64,000 bases of DNA from positions 21,500 to 85,499 of the forward strand of contig CAZVYY010000015.1 of NCBI GenBank assembly GCA_964630775.1, in the 5' to 3' direction. The notes beneath the pieces were generated by a model. The model did no database searches. It was not told where the DNA came from and saw only the letters and a program-made list of their open reading frames with translations. The DNA is from Anaeroglomus sp964630775. GTDB lineage: Bacteria > Planctomycetota > Phycisphaerae > Sedimentisphaerales > Anaerohalosphaeraceae. Shown here piece after piece: positions 8,438-17,456 of this stretch; the stretch's first letter is position 1; each line of letters starts with the position of its first letter. A program made the translations under genes and the position numbers.

Positions 8438-10447
8438 ATGAAATGGATTAACGACCTGACAATTCGCCGCAAACTGCTGGCTGTGCTGATGAGCATCTGT
8501 CTGATTGTCCTGCTGCTGTCGGGTGGAGCCATGATTGCATGGAATCAATACGCCTTCCGGCAGAACATGATTAAAGACATGGTGATGCAGGCTCAGATTG
8601 CTGCGGACAATTGCAGGGCGGCTGTAGCTTTTGAAGACACACAAATTGCGGCCGGTCTGCTGGAATCCTTTCAGACGAGACCCTCTGTTATTTCCGTGGT
8701 CATTGATACACCCGCACGCCCTGATTTTGCACGGTATGTTCGTAAAAACAGCCGGGTCGGTACGCATGAACATTCCGGCATGGAAGGCTGGTCATTTGCC
8801 GGTGATGAACTGGTAGTCCAAAAAAATATCGTTCTGGACGGGGAAGTCATTGGTCATCTGACACTGTGTTCGGATGTACAGCCTATGAAGGCCAATCTTC
8901 GCAGAAACACGATGATTGTTACAGGCGTGATCGGTTTTGGACTGGTTATTGGATATCTGTTGTCCAGCCGGCTTCAGCGTCTGATATCTCTGCCGATTCT
9001 GGCCCTGACTGAGATTGCCAACGATGTGGCTTATCGAAAAGATTACTCCGTCCGAGCCGTCAAATATTACAATGATGAAGTGGGTGTGCTGATCGACACA
9101 TTTAATCAAATGCTCGGCCAGATTCAAAAAGAAATGACGGATCGCATGCAGGCTGAGGCCGAATTGCGAAAACATCGGGATCATCTGGAGGAAATGGTCA
9201 GTGAACGCACCAGTGAATTGAAATTATCCAACCAGCGATTAAAAGTGTCGGTCGAGCGAGCAAATCTGATGGCTAAGCAGGCGACCCAGGCCAACAAGGC
9301 AAAAAGTGAATTCCTTGCCAATATGAGTCATGAAATCAGGACTCCGATGAACGCCATTCTGGGTTTCGGCGAATTGCTCAGGGACGAGCCTTTGTCGGAT
9401 GCTCAGAAGAATTATGTGGATACCATTCTGGCCAGCGGCAAAAATCTTCTGCAGATTATCAATGACATCCTGGATTTCTCAAAAATCGAAGCCGGGAAAC
9501 TCAGTACTGAAAAGATAGATTTTTCATTGATTCAGATGCTCGAAGAACTGGAATCACTGTTTCGGCCGATGTGTATGCGAAAGAACCTTGACTTTGATGT
9601 CTTGTGCTGCAGTGAATTGCCGAACATGATGCGATCGGATCCGGTGCGTCTTCGCCAATGCCTGGTCAATCTGCTCAACAATGCGATTAAATTTACAGAG
9701 CAGGGGCATGTCTATCTCAATGTTAGTATGGAGACCATGAACCAGACTCCTCACATTCGCTTCGATATCGAAGATACCGGTATCGGAATTCCCAGGGATA
9801 AGCAGAAGCTGGTCTTCGAGGCATTTACGCAGGCCGATGGCAGCCATACCCGCAAATTTGGAGGTACCGGGCTTGGCCTGACGATCACTCGGCAGCTTGT
9901 GGAATTACTCGGCGGTCAAATCTCACTCCGCAGCGATGAAGGGCGGGGTACCATCTTTACCATACAAATGCCTCTGGGAGTGGATGCAGACAGTCAATCT
10001 GTAACGTTTCGCCACAACGCAATTGAAGCATTGCAGTCAGAATTCAGCAATCCGCTGATTCCGATAAAAGGAAATATCCTGGTTGCAGAAGATGCCCGGG
10101 CCAATCAGGCACTGATCCGGATTATGCTGCAAAAAATGGGGCTTGAGGTTACGATTGTCGAAGACGGTCAGCAGGCTGTGGAAAAAATCAATAATGGCCG
10201 GTATGATCTGATTTTAATGGATATGCAAATGCCCGTGATGAATGGCTACGATGCAACCCGTCAAATCAAAGCGATGGGCATCCAGATACCTGTTATTGCA
10301 CTGACCGCACATGCCATGAAAGGTGACGAAGAAAAATGCCGCCAGGCAGGCTGCGACGATTATCTTACCAAACCCATCGATCGGACAAAGCTGGAGAAGA
10401 TTCTGCGGAACTATTTATGCCCGGTATCCAGCACCAGCGCAACCTGA
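8438..10447 (+). CDS. Hybrid histidine kinase (CHASE8-HAMP-HisKA-HATPase-REC)
   Basis: Inner-membrane sensor kinase. First membrane helix about 13-34, CHASE8-like periplasmic domain (about 35-150, with ADNCRAAVAFED), second helix about 155-175, HAMP, coiled coil, HisKA with MSHEIRTPMNAILGF (His298), HATPase with N box (LVNLLNNAIKF), G1 (DTGIGIP) and G2 (GGTGLGLTI), then a receiver domain with Asp595 (LILMDMQMP) and Lys in the LTKP motif. No output domain follows the receiver, so a phosphotransfer protein elsewhere is expected. Paired with the upstream YfiR-like gene. Confidence 0.92.
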   Translation: MKWINDLTIRRKLLAVLMSICLIVLLLSGGAMIAWNQYAFRQNMIKDMVMQAQIAADNCRAAVAFEDTQIAAGLLESFQTRPSVISVVIDTPARPDFARYVRKNSRVGTHEHSGMEGWSFAGDELVVQKNIVLDGEVIGHLTLCSDVQPMKANLRRNTMIVTGVIGFGLVIGYLLSSRLQRLISLPILALTEIANDVAYRKDYSVRAVKYYNDEVGVLIDTFNQMLGQIQKEMTDRMQAEAELRKHRDHLEEMVSERTSELKLSNQRLKVSVERANLMAKQATQANKAKSEFLANMSHEIRTPMNAILGFGELLRDEPLSDAQKNYVDTILASGKNLLQIINDILDFSKIEAGKLSTEKIDFSLIQMLEELESLFRPMCMRKNLDFDVLCCSELPNMMRSDPVRLRQCLVNLLNNAIKFTEQGHVYLNVSMETMNQTPHIRFDIEDTGIGIPRDKQKLVFEAFTQADGSHTRKFGGTGLGLTITRQLVELLGGQISLRSDEGRGTIFTIQMPLGVDADSQSVTFRHNAIEALQSEFSNPLIPIKGNILVAEDARANQALIRIMLQKMGLEVTIVEDGQQAVEKINNGRYDLILMDMQMPVMNGYDATRQIKAMGIQIPVIALTAHAMKGDEEKCRQAGCDDYLTKPIDRTKLEKILRNYLCPVSSTSAT

Positions 10448-10457
10448 GATGGTGCAA

Positions 10458-10724
10458 TCAGGGATGTCCGAAAACCATAGTCTGGACTTCGATTCCCTCG
10501 ATGGCGTTCAGTTTATTGGCCAGGTCCTGTGCCGTCGGCAGGTCATCTGTCATTTCAAGAATCAAAAGTCCATTGGGCGAACAAAAGCCCTTTTCCGCTT
10601 CGTGCAGACCCAGGCGGGTGCGGATACTGCATCCGTATTCGGTCAGGATTTCCTGAACAGGGCGGACATGGTGGACTCTGTCGGTAATATGAACGCCTAA
10701 GATAATATGTTGTTTGAGCGGCAT
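10458..10724 (-). CDS. Small ACT-like domain protein (TM1266-like)
   Basis: 88 residues with a beta-alpha-beta-beta-alpha-beta pattern: GVHITDRVHHVRPVQEILTE, then IRTRLGLHEA, then LLILEMTDD and a closing strand. It resembles the TM1266 family of ACT-like putative regulators sometimes found near iron-only hydrogenase genes. Good ribosome site (AAAGGA) before the ATG. It lies 19 bases after the DUF2007 gene, so they are likely co-transcribed. Ligand unknown. Confidence 0.7.
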   Translation of the reverse strand: MPLKQHIILGVHITDRVHHVRPVQEILTEYGCSIRTRLGLHEAEKGFCSPNGLLILEMTDDLPTAQDLANKLNAIEGIEVQTMVFGHP

Positions 10725-10743
10725 TGTCTATCCTTTCTGTACG

Positions 10744-11016
10744 TTATTGCTGTTCTTCGATTGAGGAAAAATCAATCTGATTCCAGTCGAAATGACTATT
10801 CTGGGCCTCCTGCAGGATTTGACGGGCACGTTCCAGATCGCTGTCACGCACCAGTAATTTAATGCCGCAGGTGGGGAGGGTGTAATATAGACCCGCAATA
10901 GGCATGTTTTCATCACCAACAAAGCATTGGATGCCTGCATTTTCGAGGTCGATTTTTGCAAGATGTGCGTTTTCCGGGGTATCGAATTGAGCGGCGGTTA
11001 CCAGTTTTTCATCCAT
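10744..11016 (-). CDS. DUF2007 putative signal-transducing protein
   Basis: 90 residues matching the DUF2007 pattern: N-terminal strand-helix (AAQFDTPENAHLAKIDLENAGI), central variable region, GIKLLVRDSDLERARQIL near the end. The fold is thought to resemble PII but no function is established. AAAGGA 7 bases before the start. Follows the M42 peptidase gene on the same strand by 18 bases. Confidence 0.8.
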   Translation of the reverse strand: MDEKLVTAAQFDTPENAHLAKIDLENAGIQCFVGDENMPIAGLYYTLPTCGIKLLVRDSDLERARQILQEAQNSHFDWNQIDFSSIEEQQ

Positions 11017-11034
11017 AATAATTCCTTTCGCTGT

Positions 11035-12126
11035 TTATTCGAGGAATAATTCACCAAGCTCGCCTATCCGTTTTTTATACTTTGGTAATTTCGTCTGATT
11101 CAATTGTACCTCAGTGCACCCCTTCATGACAAGAGCTAAAAATAGTTCTATCATATTCAGATAGTCATTCACTGAAACAAATTCCGATGCGATTATACCT
11201 TTTTGGAAATCACGATTGTGATAATTTCCAAGCGGTACGCATAAGGCGCCGGCTGTGTATCCAAATAACGTGAATATCGACGCCTCGCATGTGCCGGCAT
11301 CCATTAATTGTCGCTGAAATCGAAAGGTTTTGTCCTGTTTCTGAAGATTCACTGCGGTTGAAACCATCCACTGGGTGACGGCGGGACAAAAAATACGACT
11401 GCGGTCGCCAACCCGGATTACGACCCCTTTGCCAAGAGGGGCCGTCGGCAGGGTGGCGCTGGTCTCAATGGAGATCATAACCGTGTTTTTTGGCAGCGAT
11501 TTATGCAAGCAGACATATTTAGCCCCATGCAAACCAGCTTCTTCGGCGACAGTGAATAAGCCTGAGACTTTGCGACGAATTTTTTTGCAGTGCAGTTGGT
11601 CAAAAAGACAGAGAATGGCTGTGCACCCAATCAGATCATCACAGGCCCGGCTATATAACAGGCCGTCTCGAATCTGGCAGGCGGGCAAATCCCACATAGC
11701 CAAATCTCCTTTTTGGGCCGGACCATTCAATGCAAGCCATATCCGCTTTTGCCTTTTCTTTTCATCAAATTGAACTTTGGTGATGCTGCCGGGAACACAG
11801 CCGGTTGATGTAAATACCCTAATCTTTGTGCCTTTATGAAAATAAGACTTTTCGACGCCTCCGTAAAAGAGTGCGGTTGTCTTATTTCGGATGGAATCTT
11901 TTTCGATAATAAAGCCGGGATGGTCTTGGTGGGCGACAAACGTAAGGGGTGTATTAGAATATTTCGCACCATAGACGGCCAGAATATTTCCCATTTTATC
12001 GACAGTTGTTTGGATGCCTCGGTCTTTGCAAAAATGCAGGATGGCTTCACGAACGATGGCTTCCCGATAAGGGGCCGTTGGATTCTGAAGAAAAGCGTTT
12101 GTGAGAGATATTATCTGCGATTTCAT
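11035..12126 (-). CDS. M42-type metallo-aminopeptidase
   Basis: Dinuclear metal peptidase of the M42/M28-like group (FrvX/YhfE/CelM relatives). Visible: first metal His in FVAHQDHPGF, bridging Asp in RACDDLIGC, catalytic Glu pair in VAEEAGLHGA, an acidic ligand in SIETSA and the terminal His in GNYHNRDF. A longer frame reaches 12423, but its extra 99 residues are out of phase with the upstream hydrolase gene; the start at 12126 lies one base after that gene's stop, implying translational coupling. 363 residues fits the family. Confidence 0.87.
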   Translation of the reverse strand: MKSQIISLTNAFLQNPTAPYREAIVREAILHFCKDRGIQTTVDKMGNILAVYGAKYSNTPLTFVAHQDHPGFIIEKDSIRNKTTALFYGGVEKSYFHKGTKIRVFTSTGCVPGSITKVQFDEKKRQKRIWLALNGPAQKGDLAMWDLPACQIRDGLLYSRACDDLIGCTAILCLFDQLHCKKIRRKVSGLFTVAEEAGLHGAKYVCLHKSLPKNTVMISIETSATLPTAPLGKGVVIRVGDRSRIFCPAVTQWMVSTAVNLQKQDKTFRFQRQLMDAGTCEASIFTLFGYTAGALCVPLGNYHNRDFQKGIIASEFVSVNDYLNMIELFLALVMKGCTEVQLNQTKLPKYKKRIGELGELFLE

Positions 12127-12127
12127 A

Positions 12128-14197
12128 TTATTTGATTTGAGAGGTATTATAGCGATATTCGTACATGCGTTTCCCGACCTCTTGGACGGCGGCGATTGTT
12201 TCCGGATAGGGAGTATCACAAATATCCACAAGGCCGATCTGGTAGTTTTCGCCGTCGCCCCGGCCAGTGGTGGCCTGATCACGGAATTGAAACCAATGTG
12301 TGCCGGTAATATAGGGATTTCGTAATGCGCCCAGAACATATTCTTTGTATTTTTGTGCCCGATCCTGCTGGTTGTCGGTTTCTTTGAGACCAGTGTGAAA
12401 CATTCCCCTGTCCAGGGCACCAAAATGAAATTCCCCGATAATCACCGGCTTGTCGATTCCGTCGGGCAGATAGAGGTCTGCGACGGTATATTCGTATCGA
12501 TTGAAGGATATTACATCACAGTATTTGGCGGCGGCACGAACGGCCGGCTCATTTGCCCAGGCGAATCTGCACCCAAGATAAAGCTGTTCTGGGGCAGCGG
12601 CTTTTAATGCACTGCTGATCATCTCAAAATATTTTTCCGCCAGGACTGAATAAAATGCTTTCAGGTCGGGCATGGCCTTGTTCTTATCCGGTTGTTTTTG
12701 TGAGTCGATTGCATCCTGCCAGGATGCATAGGTGCTGGCCCATGCCGAATTCAGTTTTTCTATGGTTTCATATTTCTTTTTGAGCCATTCTATGAATGCG
12801 ATTTTCGCGGGCTGATCGGCGGGGCTGGCCAGGGCCGCCATCGAAAGGGATGTTTCATCCCCCCAGGAAAGTTCGTTATCCACAAAAAAACCGAGACACC
12901 AGGGATCGCCAATGGATTTTCCTTTCTCTCGATCTATCGCAGCCTGCAGGCTGGATTTGAATGAGGCATCGAATGGGTCGGGGAACTTGCCCCAGTATCC
13001 TTCGGAACCTTCGATAGAGCGTGCCCGGACGCCGAAGGTTGCGGTGTAAGGTGTTTTGCGTAAACGATAAATACTGGATTCCGACCAGTTGCCGATGGTG
13101 TTCATCCCCCAGCTTTTGAGACGCTGATGGCATAATTCAGCATGGATGGAATACCAGTCTTTACCGTATTTTCGCTGGAGATTGGCGCCGGCAAAATTGA
13201 AGGTTTCATACTCGCCTTTGTCTTTATAATAGCCCACTGGAGCCCATGAGCCGCGTCCCCAGAAGACCTTCCATTCCGCATCTTCGCGGGGCAGCCATTG
13301 AAAATACGATTCACGGAGCGAGACAGGGGTTTCCGAATGCGTGCCGACACAGTCCACACCATGCGACCAGAATAAATGCCCTTCCGGATCCACCAGCCAC
13401 CAGTTTGGCCCAACCTTTTCCACGCGGAAAAAACCCGCAGCTTTCAGTCTGGGGCCTTTAGACCATCCGCCCCAGGAGTCTCGGTCCTCGGCACGGGGAT
13501 GGGCGGCTATCGCAGCTTTTTCTGCTTCTTGATTAGCAATCAGGTCTTGTTCGACATGTATTTTTCCAGGCCAGTCGGCATGGATAAACTGGCCGAATGA
13601 ATCAATAAAAGGAACAAAGGCATCTGCGTTCAATACTTTCACGGTACCTTCTGCCCGAAGATTGCTGATTTCAAATTGATAATCCTGTGTTGGTCTGGGG
13701 ACAAAAAATATGAGCTGGTTTATCTGCTTAATGTCAAGCGGCGATGGCTGAGGATACCCTCGCATACCAACCAGCTCAAGCGGTTTATCAAATGTCCATG
13801 GTGTCGTGTATAACTGAACAGAAATGGATTGCAGCAGGCCTGAGGGAATCGTGATCGATTGAGTGATGCAATTCCTGATGCCGTCAGCTCCCGGATTGTC
13901 AACCCGCAAATGGATTGTGAGAGGAATAGAGGATGCATTGCGAACCTCCGCACGGATTCTCTGATAGCCCGTACAGTCCCAGGCTTTTTCCGGGCATCGC
14001 ACGGTTACGCCGGGCCAATCCTGCTTGTGGGCGGTATGAACGGCCAGCTTATTTGCGGACAATTCCAGCCGGGCATCCACAGCAATCAGATGTTTTATGT
14101 TCTCTGAATCGCCGAAATCAAGCAATTGCATATCCTGTTTAGCATACAATGCAACGGCTGTTGCCGCCAGCAGCAGAATCGACAAGAACGATTTCAT
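12128..14197 (-). CDS. Secreted GH50-like (beta-agarase-type) glycoside hydrolase
   Basis: Exported polysaccharide hydrolase of clan GH-A, most like GH50 beta-agarases. Signal peptide 1-17 (MKSFLSILLLAATAVALYA), an N-terminal beta-rich domain to about 210, then the barrel marked by SWGGWSKGP, VDPEGHLFWSHGVDCVG, the acid/base Glu442 in VDNELSW and the nucleophile Glu589 in IGEFHFG. Start 14197 is chosen because AGGGAG precedes it; the frame opens 7 codons earlier. Substrate (agar, porphyran or another galactan) is inferred from the family only. Confidence 0.85.
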   Translation of the reverse strand: MKSFLSILLLAATAVALYAKQDMQLLDFGDSENIKHLIAVDARLELSANKLAVHTAHKQDWPGVTVRCPEKAWDCTGYQRIRAEVRNASSIPLTIHLRVDNPGADGIRNCITQSITIPSGLLQSISVQLYTTPWTFDKPLELVGMRGYPQPSPLDIKQINQLIFFVPRPTQDYQFEISNLRAEGTVKVLNADAFVPFIDSFGQFIHADWPGKIHVEQDLIANQEAEKAAIAAHPRAEDRDSWGGWSKGPRLKAAGFFRVEKVGPNWWLVDPEGHLFWSHGVDCVGTHSETPVSLRESYFQWLPREDAEWKVFWGRGSWAPVGYYKDKGEYETFNFAGANLQRKYGKDWYSIHAELCHQRLKSWGMNTIGNWSESSIYRLRKTPYTATFGVRARSIEGSEGYWGKFPDPFDASFKSSLQAAIDREKGKSIGDPWCLGFFVDNELSWGDETSLSMAALASPADQPAKIAFIEWLKKKYETIEKLNSAWASTYASWQDAIDSQKQPDKNKAMPDLKAFYSVLAEKYFEMISSALKAAAPEQLYLGCRFAWANEPAVRAAAKYCDVISFNRYEYTVADLYLPDGIDKPVIIGEFHFGALDRGMFHTGLKETDNQQDRAQKYKEYVLGALRNPYITGTHWFQFRDQATTGRGDGENYQIGLVDICDTPYPETIAAVQEVGKRMYEYRYNTSQIK

Positions 14198-14224
14198 GGG
14201 ACTCCCTTCGCTGATCAAGTCAGG

Positions 14225-14665
14225 TTATTTATCCAGCATGGTCTCTAAAATCTGGGCAGCAATATGCACGAATTCCGGACAATGTTCGAAGGCGCCTGGC
14301 TGTTTGGACCGTATGATTCCTTCCGGGGTGTTAAAGTCAAATCCGAGCAATTCCCGACACACGAGTGAGCCGGCCCGGTGCTTGAATTCTTCAGTAAACA
14401 ACTGGACTTTTTTATAGGTCTCGAATTTGGCGGTTTTATCTTTGGGGTCTGTTGTTCCGAACTGTAATCCCAGGACAAGTACCGCTCCTGTGACGGCACC
14501 GCATATATCCCCGGTTCGGCCCACGCCGCCACCCAGGCCGGAGGCAATTTTCAGCGCCGTATTTCTGTCTAAATTGAATTTGTCGGCGTAGGCCGCAATG
14601 ATGGCCTGAGAGCATGAATATCCCTCATTAAACAGTTCTACTGCTTGTTTGATCCGTTGTTTCAT
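14225..14665 (-). CDS. C_GCAxxG_C_C family redox protein
   Basis: 146-residue helical protein with the family's cysteine spacing: YSCSQA, ICGAVTGAVL, VCREL, and HCPEF. The family is widespread in anaerobes and thought to be redox-active or metal-binding, with no proven reaction. Only 27 bases separate it from the start of the GH50-like gene on the same strand, so they may share a transcript. Ribosome site weak. Confidence 0.85.
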   Translation of the reverse strand: MKQRIKQAVELFNEGYSCSQAIIAAYADKFNLDRNTALKIASGLGGGVGRTGDICGAVTGAVLVLGLQFGTTDPKDKTAKFETYKKVQLFTEEFKHRAGSLVCRELLGFDFNTPEGIIRSKQPGAFEHCPEFVHIAAQILETMLDK

Positions 14666-14773
14666 GGCCGAATCCTTATACGAATGGTCCTTTATTATTA
14701 TAGCGATATAATACCATCAATGTCGCATATCTGCAATTAATTTCATCCGCAAATTGGTGCCGGAAAATAAAAT

Positions 14774-14800
14774 AGGCCCGCAGATATCTGCAGGCCTTGA
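14774..14800 (-). terminator. Terminator after the PEP-CTERM gene
   Basis: Nearly perfect palindrome (AGGCCxGCAGATATCTGCxGGCCT) at 14774-14797. On the minus strand it is followed by ATTTTATTTT. It lies 37 bases after the stop of the small PEP-CTERM gene. Confidence 0.65.
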
Positions 14801-14833
14801 TGAATGAACTAAGCTGAAAGGGTGCCAGAGGGT

Positions 14834-15091
14834 TTATTTCTTTCGAACGATGCCGAATAAAAATGCTGCACCGCCGCCGCACAACAGTAAAGTACACGGT
14901 TCCGGGACGGCCACGAAAGAAATGGATGCCTCGAACAGCATGTCACTATTGTCGTATCCTGTTCCGGGCAGACCATAATCATCCTGCGTCAATGCCCCCT
15001 GATTGGTCAATTCTTCCATACTGACATGCGTGATCGCAAAAGCTGACGATATCAGGTTCAAAGCAAGAATCATAAGCATCATTTTTTTCAT
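14834..15091 (-). CDS. Very small PEP-CTERM sorting-signal protein
   Basis: 85 residues: signal peptide (MKKMMLMILALNLISSAFA), a short acidic middle of about 40 residues, then VPEP followed by a hydrophobic stretch and RKK, the classic PEP-CTERM sorting signal recognised by exosortase. ATG 15091 has GGAG 6 bases upstream; the frame extends to a TTG four codons earlier. After removal of both signals only about 40-45 residues would remain, far below usual family size, so it may be a peptide or a shortened gene. Confidence 0.8.
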   Translation of the reverse strand: MKKMMLMILALNLISSAFAITHVSMEELTNQGALTQDDYGLPGTGYDNSDMLFEASISFVAVPEPCTLLLCGGGAAFLFGIVRKK

Positions 15092-15150
15092 TTTAATCTC
15101 CAACAGAACAGGTAAGGATAAAATGAGTCATGCACATTGCCTTCGGTACA

Positions 15151-15459
15151 TCATTCAAAGTTCGGATTGTTGTCCGGCTCTGTATTCGGATTGCTCGGCC
15201 CGCGCAATTGTTCAACCTGTTTGCGGAGTTCGGTATTTTCCCGTCTTGTTGCTTCCAGATCAAAAATCAGGTATTTCACGCCCACCCGAAGATAATCCAG
15301 CGAATTCTGCAGGGTGCTGATTTTGTCCTGAAGCATCTTGTACCCCTCGGTGCTGCGGCGGGCCAGAAACATGATTTTTTCCCGCTGAGGGACAGGAAGA
15401 TCACCCGCGGTATTCAGCAATTCCGTCAATTTATCTTCATAATTCGATTGGTTCATCAT
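15151..15459 (-). CDS. Hypothetical coiled-coil protein
   Basis: 102-residue cytoplasmic protein, mostly helical, with heptad-like segments (MLQDKISTLQNSLDYLRVGV and ATRRENTELRKQVEQL) and an Asn/Pro-rich tail. GGGGG lies 5-9 bases before two adjacent ATGs. It resembles small conserved hypothetical proteins of planctomycetes, but I cannot name a family. No function proposed. Confidence 0.65.
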   Translation of the reverse strand: MMNQSNYEDKLTELLNTAGDLPVPQREKIMFLARRSTEGYKMLQDKISTLQNSLDYLRVGVKYLIFDLEATRRENTELRKQVEQLRGPSNPNTEPDNNPNFE

Positions 15460-15881
15460 ACACCCCCAAAGTTAAGCGATAACTTCCGAAGCCAGACAAC
15501 CGCTGTCAAAGGCCTGAACAATACTTCTATACCCCCAGAAGTTTGAACATTTAATACAAGGCTGATTATAACAAATCTTTGGTTTTTATGCAAACGACAT
15601 CCTCGCAATGCCATGAGACACAATGAGGTTTAAGCCGCTGCCAGGCGTCAATCCGATTTTTTATCGGTACCTGGGACAAGAATTATTTATTTTTGAAGTT
15701 TTCAGGCAAGAGTAAGAGTGCTATTGCATAGTATGGTATCCAGACAGGCTATGGCGTGAATAAGGCGAGATAATTTCAGAAATAATTGAAATAAACAAAA
15801 TTGTATATTCACGAAAATATGTTACAATTTTGTTGTCATAGTGTATATCGCAAAACAGGTAAATAATATAAGGTTTGATAT
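15460..15881. other. Divergent intergenic region before the sigma-54 activator
   Basis: No gene seen in 422 bases. It contains a short hairpin (ACTTCT/AGAAGT at 15525-15544), an AT-rich right half, and the paired operator-like sites described at 15794-15834. Confidence 0.6.
15794..15834 (+). promoter_or_regulatory. Degenerate tandem TACA-N4-TGTA pair at activator promoter
   Basis: AACA-N4-TGTA at 15794-15805 and TACA-N4-TGTT at 15823-15834 have starts 29 bp apart, close to the 30-bp pairs before the target genes. The second overlaps a possible sigma-70 promoter (TTACAA at 15822-15827, 16-base spacer, TATATC), which would suit autoregulation. The outer half-sites also form an 11-bp inverted repeat (ACAAAATTGTA / TACAATTTTGT). 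Confidence 0.5.
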
Positions 15882-17402
15882 ATGGCCAATAAGCTGGACC
15901 GGGAAGTGGACTTGCTGGCGGATATAGCCAAGGCATTTGCAATGTCACTCAATCTGGAAGCAACGCTTGAATCCATTCTGAAATCCATGGATTCATTCCT
16001 GAAACTTGAACGCGGATTGATTACTCTGCTGGATCCGCTCAGTGAGATGATTGATATCAAGGTGGCTCATGGTATTGATGAAGAGTCCAAAAAGAATGTC
16101 ACCTATCGTGTCGGAGAAGGGATTACCGGGCTGGTGGTGCAGACGGGCAAGGAGGTGGTTGTGCCGGATATCCGGCTGGATCCCCGTTTTCTGGCCAAAA
16201 CCGGCCAGCGCAAGATTCCCAAAGGACAAAAGATATGCTTTATTTGCGTCCCCATCAAGCTGGAGGGGATCACCATTGGGGCCATCAGTGTTGATAAAAA
16301 GGTCAAGACGGGGGAAGATTTTGATTCCCATGTGCGGTTGCTGGAAGTCATCGCCACTCTCATTGCCCAGGCCGTCAAGCTGAACAAAACGATCGAGTCC
16401 AATAAAAAAGAATTGCTCAGCGAAAATGAACGGCTGCTGCGTGAATTGAAGACCAAATTCAAGGTCCAGAATATGGTCGGGACCAGTAATGCCATCCAGG
16501 AAGTGTATCGTCTGATTTTACAGGTGGCCAATAGTAACGCAACGGTTCTGATTCGCGGTGAAAGCGGAACCGGTAAAGACCTTGTGGCACATGCCATCCA
16601 TTATAACAGCCATCGTTCCGACAAGCCGTTTGTCAAAGTCAATTGCACGGCATTGCCGGATACGCTGCTGGAAAGTGAATTGTTTGGTCATGAAAAAGGA
16701 GCGTTCACCGGGGCAACGGAACGAAAGCCGGGGCGGTTTGAACTGGCCAACGGAGGCACTATCTTTCTCGATGAGATCGGAGATTTTTCACTGAACCTTC
16801 AGGTCAAGCTTCTGCGGGTGATTCAGTTTAAGGAATTTGAACGGGTCGGCGGTACGGAAACCATTAAATCCAATGTCCGGATTATTGTGGCAACCAACAA
16901 GAATCTCGAAGAAAGCATCAAAGAGAAACTGTTCCGGGAAGACTTGTATTATCGAATCAACGTATTTCCGATATTTATCCCGCCGCTGCGTGACCGCAAG
17001 GACGATATCATGCTGATGGCGGATTTCTTTCTTGAACGCTATGCCCGGGAAAACAGCAAAAGCATTAATCGCATATCCACTCCTGCCATTGAAATGCTGA
17101 CCAGCTACCATTGGCCCGGCAATGTGCGAGAGCTGGAAAACTGCATTGAACGGGCGGTGCTGGTCTGCGACAGCGATGTCATCCGCTCCGACCATCTCCC
17201 GCCGTCGCTGCAAATGGTGCAGAAAACAAGTCAGCCTGACAATCTGTCTCTGCTGGACCGGGTGGAATCGCTGGAGAAAGAATTGATTGTTGATGCACTG
17301 AAAAAAACCGGCGGGTGTCAGCGCGATGCCGCCAAAGAACTGGGAGTCACGGAACGTATTCTCGGGTATAAAATCAAAAAATATAACATTCTGCGTAAAT
17401 AG
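15882..17402 (+). CDS. Sigma-54-dependent activator (GAF-AAA+-Fis), NifA/NtrC-like
   Basis: Enhancer-binding protein that drives sigma-54 promoters by ATP hydrolysis. GAF sensor domain about 15-165; AAA+ domain with Walker A GESGTGKD (226-233), sigma-54 contact GAFTGA (273-278) and Walker B TIFLDEIGD; C-terminal Fis-type helix-turn-helix (CQRDAAKELGVTERILGYKIKKY). Architecture matches NifA-type GAF activators and not NtrC, since no receiver domain exists. Its position at the head of the amt/glnK/glutamine synthetase cluster, with matching tandem palindromes before four targets, makes it the likely nitrogen regulator. The GAF ligand (2-oxoglutarate, PII or other) is unknown. Confidence 0.93.
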   Translation: MANKLDREVDLLADIAKAFAMSLNLEATLESILKSMDSFLKLERGLITLLDPLSEMIDIKVAHGIDEESKKNVTYRVGEGITGLVVQTGKEVVVPDIRLDPRFLAKTGQRKIPKGQKICFICVPIKLEGITIGAISVDKKVKTGEDFDSHVRLLEVIATLIAQAVKLNKTIESNKKELLSENERLLRELKTKFKVQNMVGTSNAIQEVYRLILQVANSNATVLIRGESGTGKDLVAHAIHYNSHRSDKPFVKVNCTALPDTLLESELFGHEKGAFTGATERKPGRFELANGGTIFLDEIGDFSLNLQVKLLRVIQFKEFERVGGTETIKSNVRIIVATNKNLEESIKEKLFREDLYYRINVFPIFIPPLRDRKDDIMLMADFFLERYARENSKSINRISTPAIEMLTSYHWPGNVRELENCIERAVLVCDSDVIRSDHLPPSLQMVQKTSQPDNLSLLDRVESLEKELIVDALKKTGGCQRDAAKELGVTERILGYKIKKYNILRK

Positions 17403-17414
17403 TGATTGTATAAA

Positions 17415-17456
17415 TACAAAAATGTAATATAGCAATAAAGGGCATACAAATATGTA
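17415..17456 (+). promoter_or_regulatory. Tandem TACA-N4-TGTA upstream activating sites (omp/amt1)
   Basis: Two perfect matches: 17415-17426 and 17445-17456, starts 30 bp apart. They end 125 bp before the -24 element at 17581, a typical place for enhancer-binding protein sites. Confidence 0.65.

Noticed and set aside
12127..12423. N-terminal extension of the M42 peptidase
   Set aside because: It overlaps the 3' end of the GH50-like gene in another frame and reads as non-protein; the start one base after that gene's stop fits the family.
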